Shown in pieces: positions 45,901 through 55,400 of a DNA stretch of 64,000 nt. The position numbers were made by a program, and so were the translations under genes. Positions within the stretch are counted from its first letter, which is position 1, and each line of letters opens with the position of its first letter. The notes below the pieces were generated by a model. That model did no database searches. It was not told the DNA's origin and saw only the letters and a list, made by a program, of their open reading frames with translations. The stretch covers positions 806,001-870,000 of the forward strand of contig VXBP01003486.1 in NCBI GenBank assembly GCA_013400115.1. Direction: 5' to 3'. This DNA is from Rhinopomastus cyanomelas. Taxonomy: Eukaryota > Chordata > Aves > Bucerotiformes > Rhinopomastidae.

Positions 45901-48061
45901 ACACAATACTCCAGATGTGGTCTCACTAGTGCAGAGTAGAGGTCTATAATCTTTATAAACTATGAGGAAAATGTATTTAATTGAACTACATCATTTTTTG
46001 CTTTCAAGTACCTTGTCAATGAAGATTGGGTAATCTTTCGAAACCAGCGTCTGGCATTTCTCCCTGTTTCCAATAATCTTTCTGAATTCAAATATTCTGT
46101 TCAAAGGAAACAAGTAGAGAAGATTCAACATTTTATCTAAAATAGAGAGAAGATACATACATATATACAAAATCTCAGGAGCAAAACTACACTATGAAGC
46201 CAGCTTTGCATTCACAGACTAATCAGGCTACCTCAGAGTAGAAGTGTCAGGATATTTTTAAATTAAAAAAAGGCTCAGGCACAGCTATTGCAGTTGCACA
46301 GAAACAGTCTTTTACAGCTGATACAGTGAAAATACAGTGAAGATGCACCAACAGAGGCTGGGAACTACACTACTGCACTTTAGGGACTTTCAAAACTCAA
46401 ACAGAAGAGGTGGCAAGTGACTTGAACTGATTAGTGAGTTAGCTGTTGCAAACAGAGGTGTGGACTAGATACCCTCAAGACAGGCCTCTCAATTTAAAAT
46501 ACAATATGCTAAGAGTATCTTGCTCATTCTTACTCTTAACTGACCAACTGTAACTGTGGATTTAGGTGGAAAGTACAGTACAACAATATAACAGAAATTA
46601 TCTGGTCACCTTCCACAAGAGAACACCAAAAGGACTAAAAGAAACAGTTTACCACCACATCAGAAAGGGTATGTATAGCCTGAGCCTTTTTGTGTATAGA
46701 ACAGCAAAAGCATTAATTACTCCTGAGAAAATGAGGGCAACAACATGAGATGTGAATGTAGAGGGTATGCTTAATGAAGAGATGTCTTGCTTGATACCAA
46801 ATCCTCTAAAAATACTACATTTCCTCTTAAGTTAGCAGGATACTGAAGGCTAAATGTTACCAGTGATGAGGACTAAACTCTTGCTAATGAGCTGAGGATA
46901 AAGCATTAGGATATCAACAGTCATCACATCAAGGGTGTACCCTTAAAACTTTAGATTACATCTAGGCAGGGAAGTCTGTAATCTCAATCAATCTCAGCCA
47001 ATCTTCAATCTCTTGAAGGACAAGAAATGTAATAATTTCCTATGATGCAGCTTCACAGTGATCAGTTTAAAAAAAAAAAAACTTAAAGCTGATGCTGCTG
47101 ACACTGTCTGTGGTACGACAGGGCATGCCTGCTACAGAAGCACTCCCAGCAGCCAGTGTGAGGAACTAAGAGAAGGTGGTATTCTTCCTTCTTCATTCAG
47201 TGAAGTCAGGCTGCTGGTAACAGCTCATCTTCTTCCCATTTAGGGATAATACCTACAACAAATTCTCCTTCCACTTTTCCCAACAGCAGGCCATCCACCC
47301 AGCAAATACTAAAAAAATACTGTAAAAATTTTAAGAATATTAAAAAATTAAAGGAGATATTTAGATTTTTTTATTACTCTTCTAGAAAGAATGACTTGAT
47401 TACTTTGGGCTATGACAGAAACTTCCTATCACAACCTACACTTCTAAAGCTTATTATTACAAAGAAGTTACAGAAAACTAGAAAGATTCTTTTTCAAGTT
47501 AAACAGAACAAATCCTTTGCAGAAGTTCAGTGTTCTGGTTTTAGAAAACACTTTCAGACATGCTGCTTGAACTATGTTATATAGACATTATTAAAAATGT
47601 AATTGGACATATGCACAGTCTCTGAATAAGAGTCTCTTTAAATACAAAGATTCATCAGATCCCTTCTAAGGCTTCTTTTAAATCCATGTCCTCCCTTGAT
47701 ATGGAAACACATGATTTCCTGAACTAAACAAATTTAACACAATTGATCAGTTGGTTTTTTTAATAGAGGATAGTTGCAACTGTTGGTAATCACAGAATCA
47801 CAGAACATGAGGGATTGGAAGTGACCTCAAGAGATCATCCCGTCCAATCTGCCCACCACAGCAAGATCACCTAGTCACACAGGAACATGTCCAGGCAGGT
47901 TTAATTCAAGGGTTGTTTTGCTCTTTAATTAAAAAGTGCTGTTTATGCCGTTAGCTTTTACCAAGTCACCTTTTCAGATCCTCTGGCTTTCCCCATCCTC
48001 TGATGAAAAGTTTAGTGAGGAGAAGCTTTCTGTACAAGACATCTAATTTACTTACACCCAT
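33904..48061 (-). CDS. ABHD18: ABHD18 gene, complete spliced coding region, 12 coding exons
   Basis: Alpha/beta-hydrolase domain protein 18 (formerly C4orf29). The 12 exons total 1389 bp, giving 462 residues, about the length of human ABHD18. The nucleophile elbow GISMGGH places Ser199 in a GxSxG motif. Asp407 (KEDAYIP) and His434 (DGGHVSAY) are plausible remaining triad members. The N-terminus MGVSKLDVLYRKLLLTKLFI is basic and amphipathic, compatible with mitochondrial or membrane targeting. As I recall it, recent work links ABHD18 to mitochondrial cardiolipin deacylation; the sequence itself shows only the hydrolase fold motifs. Residues about 268-391 are a Ser/Thr-rich insertion with low conservation. 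One intron is AT-AC. The gene shares its CpG-island promoter with MFSD8. Confidence 0.96.
34768..34860 (-). mobile_element. CR1 3' tail, minus orientation
   Basis: CACAGAATCATTAGGATTGG followed by GGACCTCTAAAGATCATCTA, in the ABHD18 gene or 3' side of coding exon 11. Confidence 0.9.
35011..35173 (-). CDS. ABHD18: ABHD18 coding exon 11 (catalytic Asp and His)
   Basis: This 163-bp exon encodes [40 protein letters not shown] and GHVSAYLFKQGLF. Asp407 and His434 sit where the remaining triad residues of an alpha/beta-hydrolase are expected. The donor is GTAAGG. Confidence 0.97.
35619..35991 (-). CDS. ABHD18: ABHD18 coding exon 10 (Ser/Thr-rich insertion)
   Basis: At 373 bp this is the largest ABHD18 exon. 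It starts TDSFKMGQDFVKNF and ends FMKGVMDECTHVANFS, both conserved. The middle is Ser/Asn/Thr-rich and diverges strongly, as a flexible cap or loop would. The acceptor is TTTGTGCAG and the donor GTATGT. Confidence 0.95.
37050..37151 (-). CDS. ABHD18: ABHD18 coding exon 9
   Basis: This 102-bp exon encodes GVLSKAVNWRELEKQYFMQT then VYEEEIIQMLEYCG. It has a CTCAG acceptor and a GTGAGT donor. Confidence 0.95.
37763..37852 (-). CDS. ABHD18: ABHD18 coding exon 8
   Basis: This 90-bp phase-0 exon encodes MASLAVANWPKPLPLIPCLS then WSTASAVFTT. It matches the segment following the nucleophile in human ABHD18. The donor is GTAATT. Confidence 0.95.
39451..39589 (-). CDS. ABHD18: ABHD18 coding exon 7 (nucleophile elbow)
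   Basis: This 139-bp exon encodes [40 protein letters not shown] and ISMGGH. GISMG is the GxSxG nucleophile elbow, placing the catalytic Ser at residue 199. The acceptor is GAACAG and the donor GTAAGC. Confidence 0.97.
41829..41856 (-). CDS. ABHD18: ABHD18 coding exon 6, 28-nt microexon
   Basis: AT GGC TGC AGA AAA CCT AAG GAT CAG TT encodes YGCRKPKDQ with split codons at both ends, identical to the human YGCRKPKDQ segment as I recall it. It lies between the AC acceptor and a GTAAGT donor, so it is bounded by a U12-type intron upstream and a U2-type intron downstream. Confidence 0.95.
41857..41878 (-). promoter_or_regulatory. U12-type branch point and AC 3' splice site
   Basis: TTCTTTAAC (41878-41870) matches the U12 branch-site consensus TTCCTTAAC at 8 of 9 positions. 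The branch adenosine lies about 14 nt before the terminal AC (41858-41857), within the tight spacing typical of U12 introns. Confidence 0.9.
42498..42506 (-). promoter_or_regulatory. U12-type AT-AC 5' splice site of ABHD18 intron
   Basis: The bases read ATATCCTTT, matching the minor-spliceosome AT-AC donor consensus (ATATCCTT). The 650-bp intron runs from 42506 down to 41857. Confidence 0.93.
42507..42591 (-). CDS. ABHD18: ABHD18 coding exon 5 (upstream of AT-AC intron)
   Basis: This 85-bp exon encodes HFWRRRTLMARPMIKEACMA then SLLLENPY, ending one base into the next Tyr codon. It is followed by ATATCCTTTC, the U12-type AT-AC 5' splice-site consensus, rather than a GT donor. Reading through instead gives an unrelated tail, so the boundary is secure. 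Confidence 0.95.
42671..42749 (-). CDS. ABHD18: ABHD18 coding exon 4
   Basis: This 79-bp exon encodes FQFIIPRRWNGKHRPVCIHL then AGTGDH. The HLAGTGDH stretch is the likely oxyanion-side strand and loop of the hydrolase core. The donor is GTGAGT. Confidence 0.95.
44180..44280 (-). CDS. ABHD18: ABHD18 coding exon 3
   Basis: This 101-bp exon encodes VEQQSDCKVLEGHFLSPLAH then CVPGVLPVESLIA, aligning with the human IEEQSDCKILDGHFVSP segment. The acceptor is CTGTAG, the donor GTAAGA, and it ends in phase 2. Confidence 0.94.
44575..44999. repeat. First copy of 425-bp block flanking the gap
   Basis: This block recurs at 45150-45574 (offset 575) with one difference that I can see, A at 44796 against G at 45371. 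It contains a plus-strand CR1 tail (about 44595-44805) and the start of a minus-strand CR1 copy (from about 44862), stopping at the gap. Confidence 0.97.
45000..45149. other. Assembly gap, 150 N
   Basis: A run of exactly 150 N in the ABHD18 intron between coding exons 3 and 2. The sequence on both sides is the same 425-bp block, so the gap is bounded by duplicated sequence. Confidence 1.
45150..45574. repeat. Second copy of 425-bp block flanking the gap
   Basis: Near-identical to 44575-44999. Sequence continues without interruption from here into the rest of the minus-strand CR1 element to about 45945, so this copy is probably the correctly joined one. Confidence 0.97.
45437..45945 (-). mobile_element. 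CR1 LINE fragment, minus orientation
   Basis: Starts with the reverse complement of a CR1 3' tail (GGGATTGGAAGGGACCTCG) and runs into ORF2 C-terminal coding sequence (45504-45926, about 140 codons open on the minus strand, including RPHLEYCVQFWAPQF). Confidence 0.92.
46012..46096 (-). CDS. ABHD18: ABHD18 coding exon 2
   Basis: This 85-bp exon encodes IFEFRKIIGNREKCQTLVSK then DYPIFIDK after a split Arg codon, matching the human FEFRKIIGNRERCQ segment. The acceptor is TTTGAACAG and the donor GTACTT. Confidence 0.94.
47788..47905 (-). mobile_element. CR1 3' tail, minus orientation
   Basis: CACAGAATCACAGAACATGA...CACACAGGAACATGTCCAGG, in the ABHD18 intron after the first coding exon. Confidence 0.9.
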
Positions 48062-48078
48062 TAGCAGCAAAATGACAT
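47970..48078 (-). CDS. ABHD18: ABHD18 first coding exon (coding from 48061)
   Basis: ATG at 48061 starts MGVSKLDVLYRKLLLTKLFI and continues RGWGKPEDLK, ending in phase 2 before a GTGACT donor. The exon begins at 48078 after TTTTTTTCCTAG. Context at the start is weak (C at -3, G at +4). A 5-codon uORF precedes it in the same exon. Confidence 0.95.
48061..48078 (-). promoter_or_regulatory. ABHD18 uORF, 5 codons, stop overlapping the main start (TAATG)
   Basis: The first 18 bases of the exon read ATG TCA TTT TGC TGC TAA. The final A of the stop is the A of the ABHD18 start codon. Such stop-start overlaps can reduce main-frame initiation or force termination-reinitiation. Its presence in mRNA depends on the upstream exon joining here, which the splice site supports. 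Confidence 0.6.
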
Positions 48079-48861
48079 CTAGGAAAAAAAACCAAAAACA
48101 AACAGGTAAAAAGAGGGCTGTTATAAGGGTTATTCTGAGAGGCAGGTTCAGTGACTGCAACACAAAGTAGGTTCTTAATCTGGTATCTGTACTACTGAAA
48201 AGCCCTACCATGTTGTTCCTTCCTTATATTTAGGCCCTTTCACTTTAAACAAAACATAAAAGCAGCTAAATCCAAACTCCTAGGTTTAGGAATTTCTTCG
48301 CTTATTTAGGAATAGTATCCTAACATATCCAGAAGTGTATTACATAGACTGTGACAAGCCAAATGAAGAATCACATGGTCACAGAACTGCAGCTTCAAGC
48401 AGTCTTAACAGTATTTCACCAGTAAAATAGAGCAACACTGACTTCTGCCCGGCCAAAATGGCTACAACGGCAAATACTTTTCAGTCAACATGAGCTTTCG
48501 TAAATACCTCTCACAACAGAAGCTTGAAACCAAATTTGGTTTTAAACAATTAGAAGACTGTATCTCTCATTTCATAATTACTCATTTATAGAAAGAAAGA
48601 AAAAAATATCTCCAGTCACTGATGTTTGTACGCATTTATTCATTGATGTACTAAAGCTACATCCTAATCCTCATCCATTCCGTTCCAGTTTCCACCACCT
48701 CATTCCTTATAGTTTTGAAAGCTATACTCCCACTCCATTCAGGGATACCAGCAAAATCCTTAATGGTATAATTTCTGTTTCAGCAAATACTCTAGCTCAA
48801 GTACAGCTAAAGCAAACAAGATTTTAGGCATGCTGAGTGTTACCTTCACAGCAATACTTAC

Positions 48862-48995
48862 TGAAGTGACCGGGGAGCTAATGTGCTCTTCCAATGTGTA
48901 AGGAATTGGAAAGAGAAAAGAACTCAAAGTCTGATTTCTTGGTCAGCAGAAGAAAGGTTATTCAATGAAAACCAAGTTTCAAGATCTGTGCATAC
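48862..48995 (-). other. ABHD18: Candidate non-coding 5' UTR exon of ABHD18
   Basis: A strong acceptor (TTGTTTTTCTTAG) and a strong donor (TTCA|GTAAGTATTG) bracket 134 bp with no long frame. It lies between the CpG-island first exon and the first coding exon. It carries another tiny uORF near its start, ATG CAC AGA TCT TGA. Only splice signals support it. Confidence 0.4.
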
Positions 48996-49125
48996 CTAAG
49001 AAAAACAAGCAACAGAATTACTAATCGAAGACTTGGTTAGCAAATTACTTCACTATCAACCATTTTTTTAGTATTTCTAGACCCCTCCACACTAAGTGCT
49101 CTAAATAAATTGATCACACTCCAAG

Positions 49126-49235
49126 AGAGCTGTGGTGGGTTGACCTTGGCTTGGAGACAGCTGGCATTGACTCTATGGGACCTGGACTTCCAGCAGCATC
49201 TCCCAGAAACCACTCCTGAAGCACACGGACCCACC
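49126..49235 (+). mobile_element. Possible LTR-like fragment
   Basis: TGTGGTGGGTTGACCTTGGC resembles the 5' edge of an LTR family common in bird genomes. Only this short piece is recognisable and no partner LTR or internal region is seen. Confidence 0.35.
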
Positions 49236-50589
49236 ACCAGTCCAAAACCTTATCACACAAGACAAATACGATAGTGCAATTGAATCAGTGTGGTTTTGTT
49301 GACTGTGGTCGTTCTTAAAACATTCTTGTCTAAATGTACTAAGTGGAAACTGTGGTCAGACTGCAAAACCCTTGCACTTCCAGAAAAGCCATCACTTAAG
49401 AACCAATACACAGAAAAAACCTAAGCTGCTTTAACATACAGAGCAAGTTGTTATAAAATTAGAAACTACAGACAACAGAGGTACTTGATTATTAGAAAAA
49501 GCATCATAGAAAGCCACAGTGGTCCCAAGTTCTGTCATTACAGGGCAAAAACAAATACCTGAAATCACTAGAAAGCCAAAGAGAAAACCTTCTATTTTAA
49601 CACCATAGAAAGTGTTAGTTCCAACTGCACCACTCCCAAACAGTTGACTGTGTAATCTCATTATGCCAATCCATATCTGCTTGATCTAATGGAATCACCA
49701 CCTTGATCTGCTTGATCTAACAGAATCAAAAGTGGGCTTTTTCTTTGCCCACTCTGGAGATATCCACTGACCTCATGAACTGCTAGGGTGTCAACACAAT
49801 AGGAAATGTTTGCTAGCCTCTGCAAGGGCTCTCCTCTGATTTTTTGAGTAGCGGGACAGCTTGGTACTTTCCTGGTGCTAGAAGAAAACTGGGTGGTGTA
49901 GCCAAGGACAGATGCACAAAGTGGACCTTCTTTGGGGTTAGGAAGGCAGTTCCAAGTGAGTACATACATGAGTAGGCTGCCAAAAATATGCTACAACAAA
50001 ATTTGCAGTTCTGTTGGTACACTGCTTAGCCATAAGAAATTTTAATTGATGCTTTGATGCCAAATAAAGCAGACTCTCATGTTTTGTTCAGTTGTTTCTT
50101 GGGAGTTGGGGTGTTTAAGTTCTCTCCAAAACAGAAGCTAAACGTAAGACAAAACACAAAGACATTGATTTTGCTCAGAGTTCTAAAGCACCAAAGGAAT
50201 GCCAAAGCAAGTTTCCAGACAAGCACATTGCATTTAAGTGCTACATTGATTGAGGTGAAAGAGCTTTCTCATTCTGTATTTGCCTTCATTGATTGAATAC
50301 AGGCACTAACGTAATCCAGGATATTTCAATTCATCAGGTTCAAGATTAAACCACTACTGGAAAGAGTGCAGGAAGCACTAAAACAAACATTCCAGTTGTG
50401 AAACTATGTTGTAGCGAGCTTCATAAAAACATTACTGTGATAAAATACAGGTCACCCTCCCATTTTGTTTAGCCCAATAATAACAGGGAAGAACATAATT
50501 CAGTCAGTGCCCATCGATGTCTACAAGGAAAGAATTACAAATACCCCAACTATCAGAAACTGTTGGGGTGTAGAAGTTCCATTACTTCA

Positions 50590-50735
50590 CTGCTCCAACC
50601 CTGGAAGCATTCAAGGTCAGGTTGGATGTGGCCCTGAATAACCTGAGCTACTGAAGGTGTCCCTGCCTATGCAGAAGGGCTGAAACTAGATGATCTTTAA
50701 AGTTCTTGTTCAACACTGGCCATTCTGTGATTCAC
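50590..50735 (+). mobile_element. CR1 3' tail, plus orientation
   Basis: CCTGGAAGCATTCAAGGTCA...GAAACTAGATGATCTTTAAAG...CATTCTGTGATTC, in the ABHD18 5' region. Confidence 0.9.
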
Positions 50736-51955
50736 AGTAGAAGAGTTTATTTTAGCAGCAAAAGTTTGGACTTAAGAATCAGCAGAGGCTGTTTCTGAGC
50801 ACGACTGATTTTTCACCACCTCACACCACACATCACATCACGAGGTTTTTTTAAGTTAGGTCAGCAGGAAGCAGTGACCTGATAAAGATGCTGTATAGCT
50901 ATGGGGCCGGTGTTCTGTGAGCTCATTGCCAACACAGCTTCACACAGTTGTAAGTTGTGAATACAAATTGTAACGTGCAAACTCCCATTAACAACTGACA
51001 TGCAAAAGAAACCCATTCATTTAAAAACAGTCTTTCCCAGAGATGACAAGCAAACCTAGAGATAAATTTTAGCTAGGCTCCTGCTCTAGGAAGAGCATTT
51101 TTCTTTGCTTCCAGAACCCTCATACTGCATATTAACTTCACACTTTTGGCTTATACACTTATTTCATACAAACAGACACCACAATTCCCCCAAAACTCAA
51201 TGGATAAAAGATCAACTCTTGGTTTTTATCCACAGCACACAGCTTCAGTTACAAGAAAACCAGGTAAGACTTGAGACTAAAGACCCAGACTAGCTGAACA
51301 CAAAACAGTCGGGCTGAAAAAGCCAAGAAGGCAGGTCTATCTCAGAAGGCCAACTCCTTGACTTCCCTGTTTATCTTTTCGTAAATCTCTCTCAATTAAG
51401 GTCAGGTCATACCTTCCCCCCACCCCTTTCTCTCCAAGAGAAGACGGCTAGAAAAAGAAAGCTCGAAATAAGCCTCTCCACCCCAGTGTCACACAGAGAG
51501 TAACCTGCAGGTAAACAAAGGGGCTTAAAGACAGAAAGGAACCTATCGGTGCACACCTGCCCCTCCCGCTCTGACCGAGCTTGGTCACCGGCGCAGCGAG
51601 AGCCTCACCCGGGCATTGCCCGGTCCGAAGGGCAGCGCTCGGCAGGCGGGGCCCAGCCCACCACACGGCTGGCGGCAACCCCCTCAGGCCGCCTCGAGAG
51701 GGACGGGGCTGGGAAGGGACCCAACAGCCATTAAAGCCCGGAAGACCCTCGGACACGCAGAGCAGGGGTCGGTGAGCACTGCGGGACGAGGCCGCCAGGG
51801 GGAAGAGCCCCTGAGGGCGGAGAGCGCCCCGCCTAGCCCTCGGCTAGGGGTCGCACCAAGACCACCTACCGCTCCCCGACTGGGCATGCACCTTCTATTC
51901 CCGTCCCCGCTCCCTTCGCTATCCCTGTCCCGGTCGCCCCGAGAAGGTCACTCAC

Positions 51956-52110
51956 CCGGCGGTGCCGGTGCCGGGGCTTCACACGAGCGGGCGGGAAGAG
52001 AGAGCTGGGGCAGTAAGAGGGGGGGGGGCGCGGGAGCAGGAGAAGGGCGGGGCCAACCGCACGCGTGGGCGGGTGCACGTACGCACGCGCTCAGCGTGCG
52101 CGGGCGGGAG
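51956..52110 (-). other. ABHD18: ABHD18 non-coding exon 1 (5' end approximate)
   Basis: On the minus strand CACCGCCGG|GTGAGTGACC is a near-consensus donor inside the CpG island, with its GT at 51955-51954. It faces away from MFSD8, as expected for the first exon of a head-to-head neighbour. The transcription start is not visible; the right boundary given is a guess. Confidence 0.55.
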
Positions 52111-52354
52111 GCCATTTGGCCCCGCCCCAACGCGCGTGACCGGCTCTCACCGCCCCGCCCTGCCCCGCCGCATTTCGCGCTCGTCGGCGGTTGGCGCCTG
52201 TGCCTCTCGCTCAACGTCGCGCCTGTCTTGCAGCGCCCCCCAGCGGCGAAAGGGCGGGAGCTGCTGGGAGTGTCCGGGGACAGGTCCCGGCCCCGGTCCC
52301 GGCCCCGGTCCCAGTCGTTTAGATTGGGGGACTCTGGAGAGGCCGTAGCTGGGA

Positions 52355-52449
52355 ATGGCGGCCGTGTCCGGTACGGGGCTGGTTGCTGACGGGCAGGAGC
52401 CTTTGCTGGGTCCCGGAGAGACGGTAGAGGAGGAGGAGGCGGAGAGCAG
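52355..52449 (+). CDS. MFSD8: MFSD8 exon 1 (cytosolic N-terminus, dileucine)
   Basis: 95 bp starting MAAVSGTGLVADGQEPLLGP and continuing to an acidic EEEEAES run, ending in phase 2 before GTAGGC. EPLL aligns with the human EQEPLL lysosomal sorting signal, but the position four before the first Leu is Gly13 instead of Glu. Confidence 0.95.
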
Positions 52450-55400
52450 GTAGGCGCTTGTTCCTTCCCACGGCCCTCCTAACCGAGGCGGCTCCCAGCC
52501 CTCCCTGTGCCCCTCGGGGCCCTACGACACTCCTGAGACACCGAGGAGCCCTCTAGGAAGACCCCCGGCTGGGAAACCCCCGGGCTGAGGGAAGCCGCCC
52601 CCTTGCTCCAGGCTGAGGGCAGGAGGGAGGCGCGGCGGGTCTGGCTCTTGAAAACCAAACGCGCTCCGCTTGGGAAGTTTTAAAAAGCCTAAAAATCTAC
52701 TGCTGGGGTGGTGAAGTCGAGCTGTTTGAGAACCGTCACCTTGTCGCTTGGTTTTCCCTTCTGTCAGGAGTACAAGGGCACCTGGAGTGAGCAGGGCAGG
52801 GCTCTGGGGTAGCTCAGACCCTGCACAGCGGGTCTGACTGAACTTCTCCTCCATGTAATGGGCAATAAGATGACAACGTACATTTAGAGTCCTTAATGGG
52901 CTTCAAGTTGGATTGAACTAAGACACTTCAGTGGTGTAAACATTCCTGAAGGCATAAATGGACAAGTCCTGCTGCAGACTCGTTGTATGAGCTTTAAATT
53001 GTGTGTGTACCTATGCCTGTGAGTGATCCTTGTGTTATACCTGAGCCTGACGTCCTATGGTGTGGAATATCCCTTTGGCTAATTAGGGTGAGCTGTCCCA
53101 GCCATGCTCCTTCCCAGCTTCTTGTGCACCTGCTTCGTGGCAGACCTGAAAGTCCATGACTTCGGATAAACACTGCTTAGCAACAACTAAAGAATCATCA
53201 TATTCTCAACATCATTCTCATCCTAAATGCAAAACACACCGCTGCACCAGGCTACCAGGAAGAAAATTAAGTGCATTCCAGCCAAAACCAGGACTGGCCT
53301 ATATAAACACTGATTATAAACTGTGCCCAGACATATCTAAACTAGGTTTTTCTTCAGTCTTCACAATCTTCCGCATTATCTGTTACAAACATCTTTTATA
53401 TTGTGTAGTTATTTGGTTTGGGGGGTTTTTTTGCTTTAGAGTCACAGTTGTGAGAAGGTGTCTGTGGTTTTATGGTTTGATGTGCCCTTCCTAAAGACTT
53501 TATGTGACATCTGTGGTGCTCAGAGTGTCTATACAAAGAGACAGCAGAATTGAAGACCTCTAGAGGTAAAGATCTCTTGAGGTCACATCTTTTCCCAAAT
53601 TACTAACGATAGTACGAGGGGAAATGGCCTCAAGTTGCATCAGGGGAGGTTTAGATTGGTTCTGTCCTGAGAGAGTGGTTGGGCACTGGAACAGGCTGCC
53701 CAGGGTGGCAGTGGAGTCATTGTCTCTGGAGGTGTTTAAAACCTGACTAGCTCAAGCACTTGAGGCCATAGTCTAGGGGTTAGGGGGGTCTTAGGATGAG
53801 GGCTGGACTTGATGATCTGGGAGGTCCTTTCCAGCTGTGATGATTCTATGATTTGATAGCATTGGTGTTAGGTTTTTTGACTTGAACAATCTAGTATTTT
53901 TACTTGGGAGACAAGCTATTTTTTCACTGGAGCTCTTTATATTCTTTGTTGTGAGGAAGTCCGCTCTCGCATAACAATTTACACAATTTTATTGAGAAGA
54001 TTGTGGAAAATGTTTGCAGTGTCCTGTGGGAACAAGCAGAAGATAATCACATCTGATGATGATTTCTTTGTCTCTTGACTTTTGGTTCCACTACAGGGAT
54101 GTTGTCGAGACACAAGAGCATTACAAGAGCAGGTGGCGATCCATCTGGATTATGTATCTTACTATGTTTCTCAGTAGTGTAGGTGAGTAAAACACAGATG
54201 GGTTTCAATTTTATTTCCTTAATGAATGAATTTTGGTTTGAAAATCATAGGCTTTACTAGAGTTCAACTACATAGCTCTAATGCTGCCGTTCTTTTATAA
54301 CCTCAGAACAGAAGATCTTTGGTTTATGGTTTCTGTGCAGTTTGCCTGCCTCCTGTTTGTAGGAGATTCCTGTTTACTCTGCACACACCTATAAAACATG
54401 TTTTTAAAACTAGTTCTTCCTGTTAGGAGCAATTATCACTCGTTAGAAAGAGGAGTAAGTTTTTTTTCTGATGACAGGCTGATGCACTCAGGAGCAGAAT
54501 GAACTTGTGGTAGCTTTCATAGAGTGAACTGCTGATGAACGTGACCACTAAAGTAACTTCAGCTGTGTTTTTACTGCATTCCAGGTTTCTCAATTGTCAT
54601 TATGTCTGTGTGGCCGTATCTCCAAAAGGTTTGTAAACGTGGGGTTTTTTTAATTAATAAGAATGCAAAACTCCTGCTCAGAAAGAACGTGGTACGAAGC
54701 TTGACACTTTATTTAGGAAAAGAAAGAGTGCAGTGAAGTGTGTGGCTGGAACTGGCATTTTTTGGGCTGTTTTCATCATTCTGTGTAAAGCCTGTCAGTT
54801 AGTTTCCTGAACTGAGAAAGGTACGTCGTAGAAATGGTTGGTTTTCCACTGTTTTCTTGGACATTGAATGAATAGATATCTCTTTATCTGAATTAGGTCA
54901 TATGATGTTAGGTCATAGGCTGCACTTGATGATCTTGGAGGTCTTTTCCAGCCTGAATAATTCTGTGAATTAATGTCTACAGTTAAAATGTAAAAAACAG
55001 GGCTTGTCTGCATTTTGGGAAAAGACAAAAAGCAAACTGAAAGTAGAACTTACTCTCTAAGTGTGAGATCATTGCAAGTCAACCTTCTTGACTCTCTTCA
55101 CAAGGAATTGCCCATTTCTGGGTACTGGTTTTAGTTTCTTTGGGGTTTTTTTTCCCCTGTTTGTTGCATTCTTATTAAAAAGCAACATAAAAAGTGGTGA
55201 AAACTTGAATTTAATCTGTGCTAGGATTTAACTGCCCTTGGAATTGTAGCAGGCAGTTCAAATGAATATTTGCAAGTACTTACAGTAGAATCATAAAATC
55301 CTAGAGTGGTTTGGGTCAGGAGGAACCTCCAAAGGTCATCTAGTCCAACCCTCCCGCAGTGAGCAGGGACATCCTCAACTAGATCAAGTTGCTCAAGGCC

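Larger units (their letters stand above)
51540..52450. promoter_or_regulatory. Bidirectional CpG-island promoter, ABHD18 / MFSD8
   Basis: Dense CpG and GC boxes (for example CCCCGCCCC near 52122 and CCGCCCCGCC near 52150) and NRF1-like GCGTGCGC sequence (near 52096) lie between the ABHD18 exon-1 donor at 51956 and the MFSD8 start codon at 52355. No TATA box is seen. The two first exons are fewer than 400 bp apart, so they must share regulatory sequence. A short 12-bp tandem repeat (GGTCCCGGCCCC, about 2.5 copies, 52283-52312) sits in the MFSD8 leader. Confidence 0.8.

Noticed and set aside
49661..49969. 102-codon minus-strand frame near the ABHD18 5' region
   Set aside because: No recognised domain. 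The nearby short near-duplicate (about 49675-49730) suggests local repeat noise.
51616..52389. 257-codon plus-strand frame in the ABHD18/MFSD8 island
   Set aside because: Compositional artefact. It overlaps the MFSD8 start in another frame and has no family similarity.
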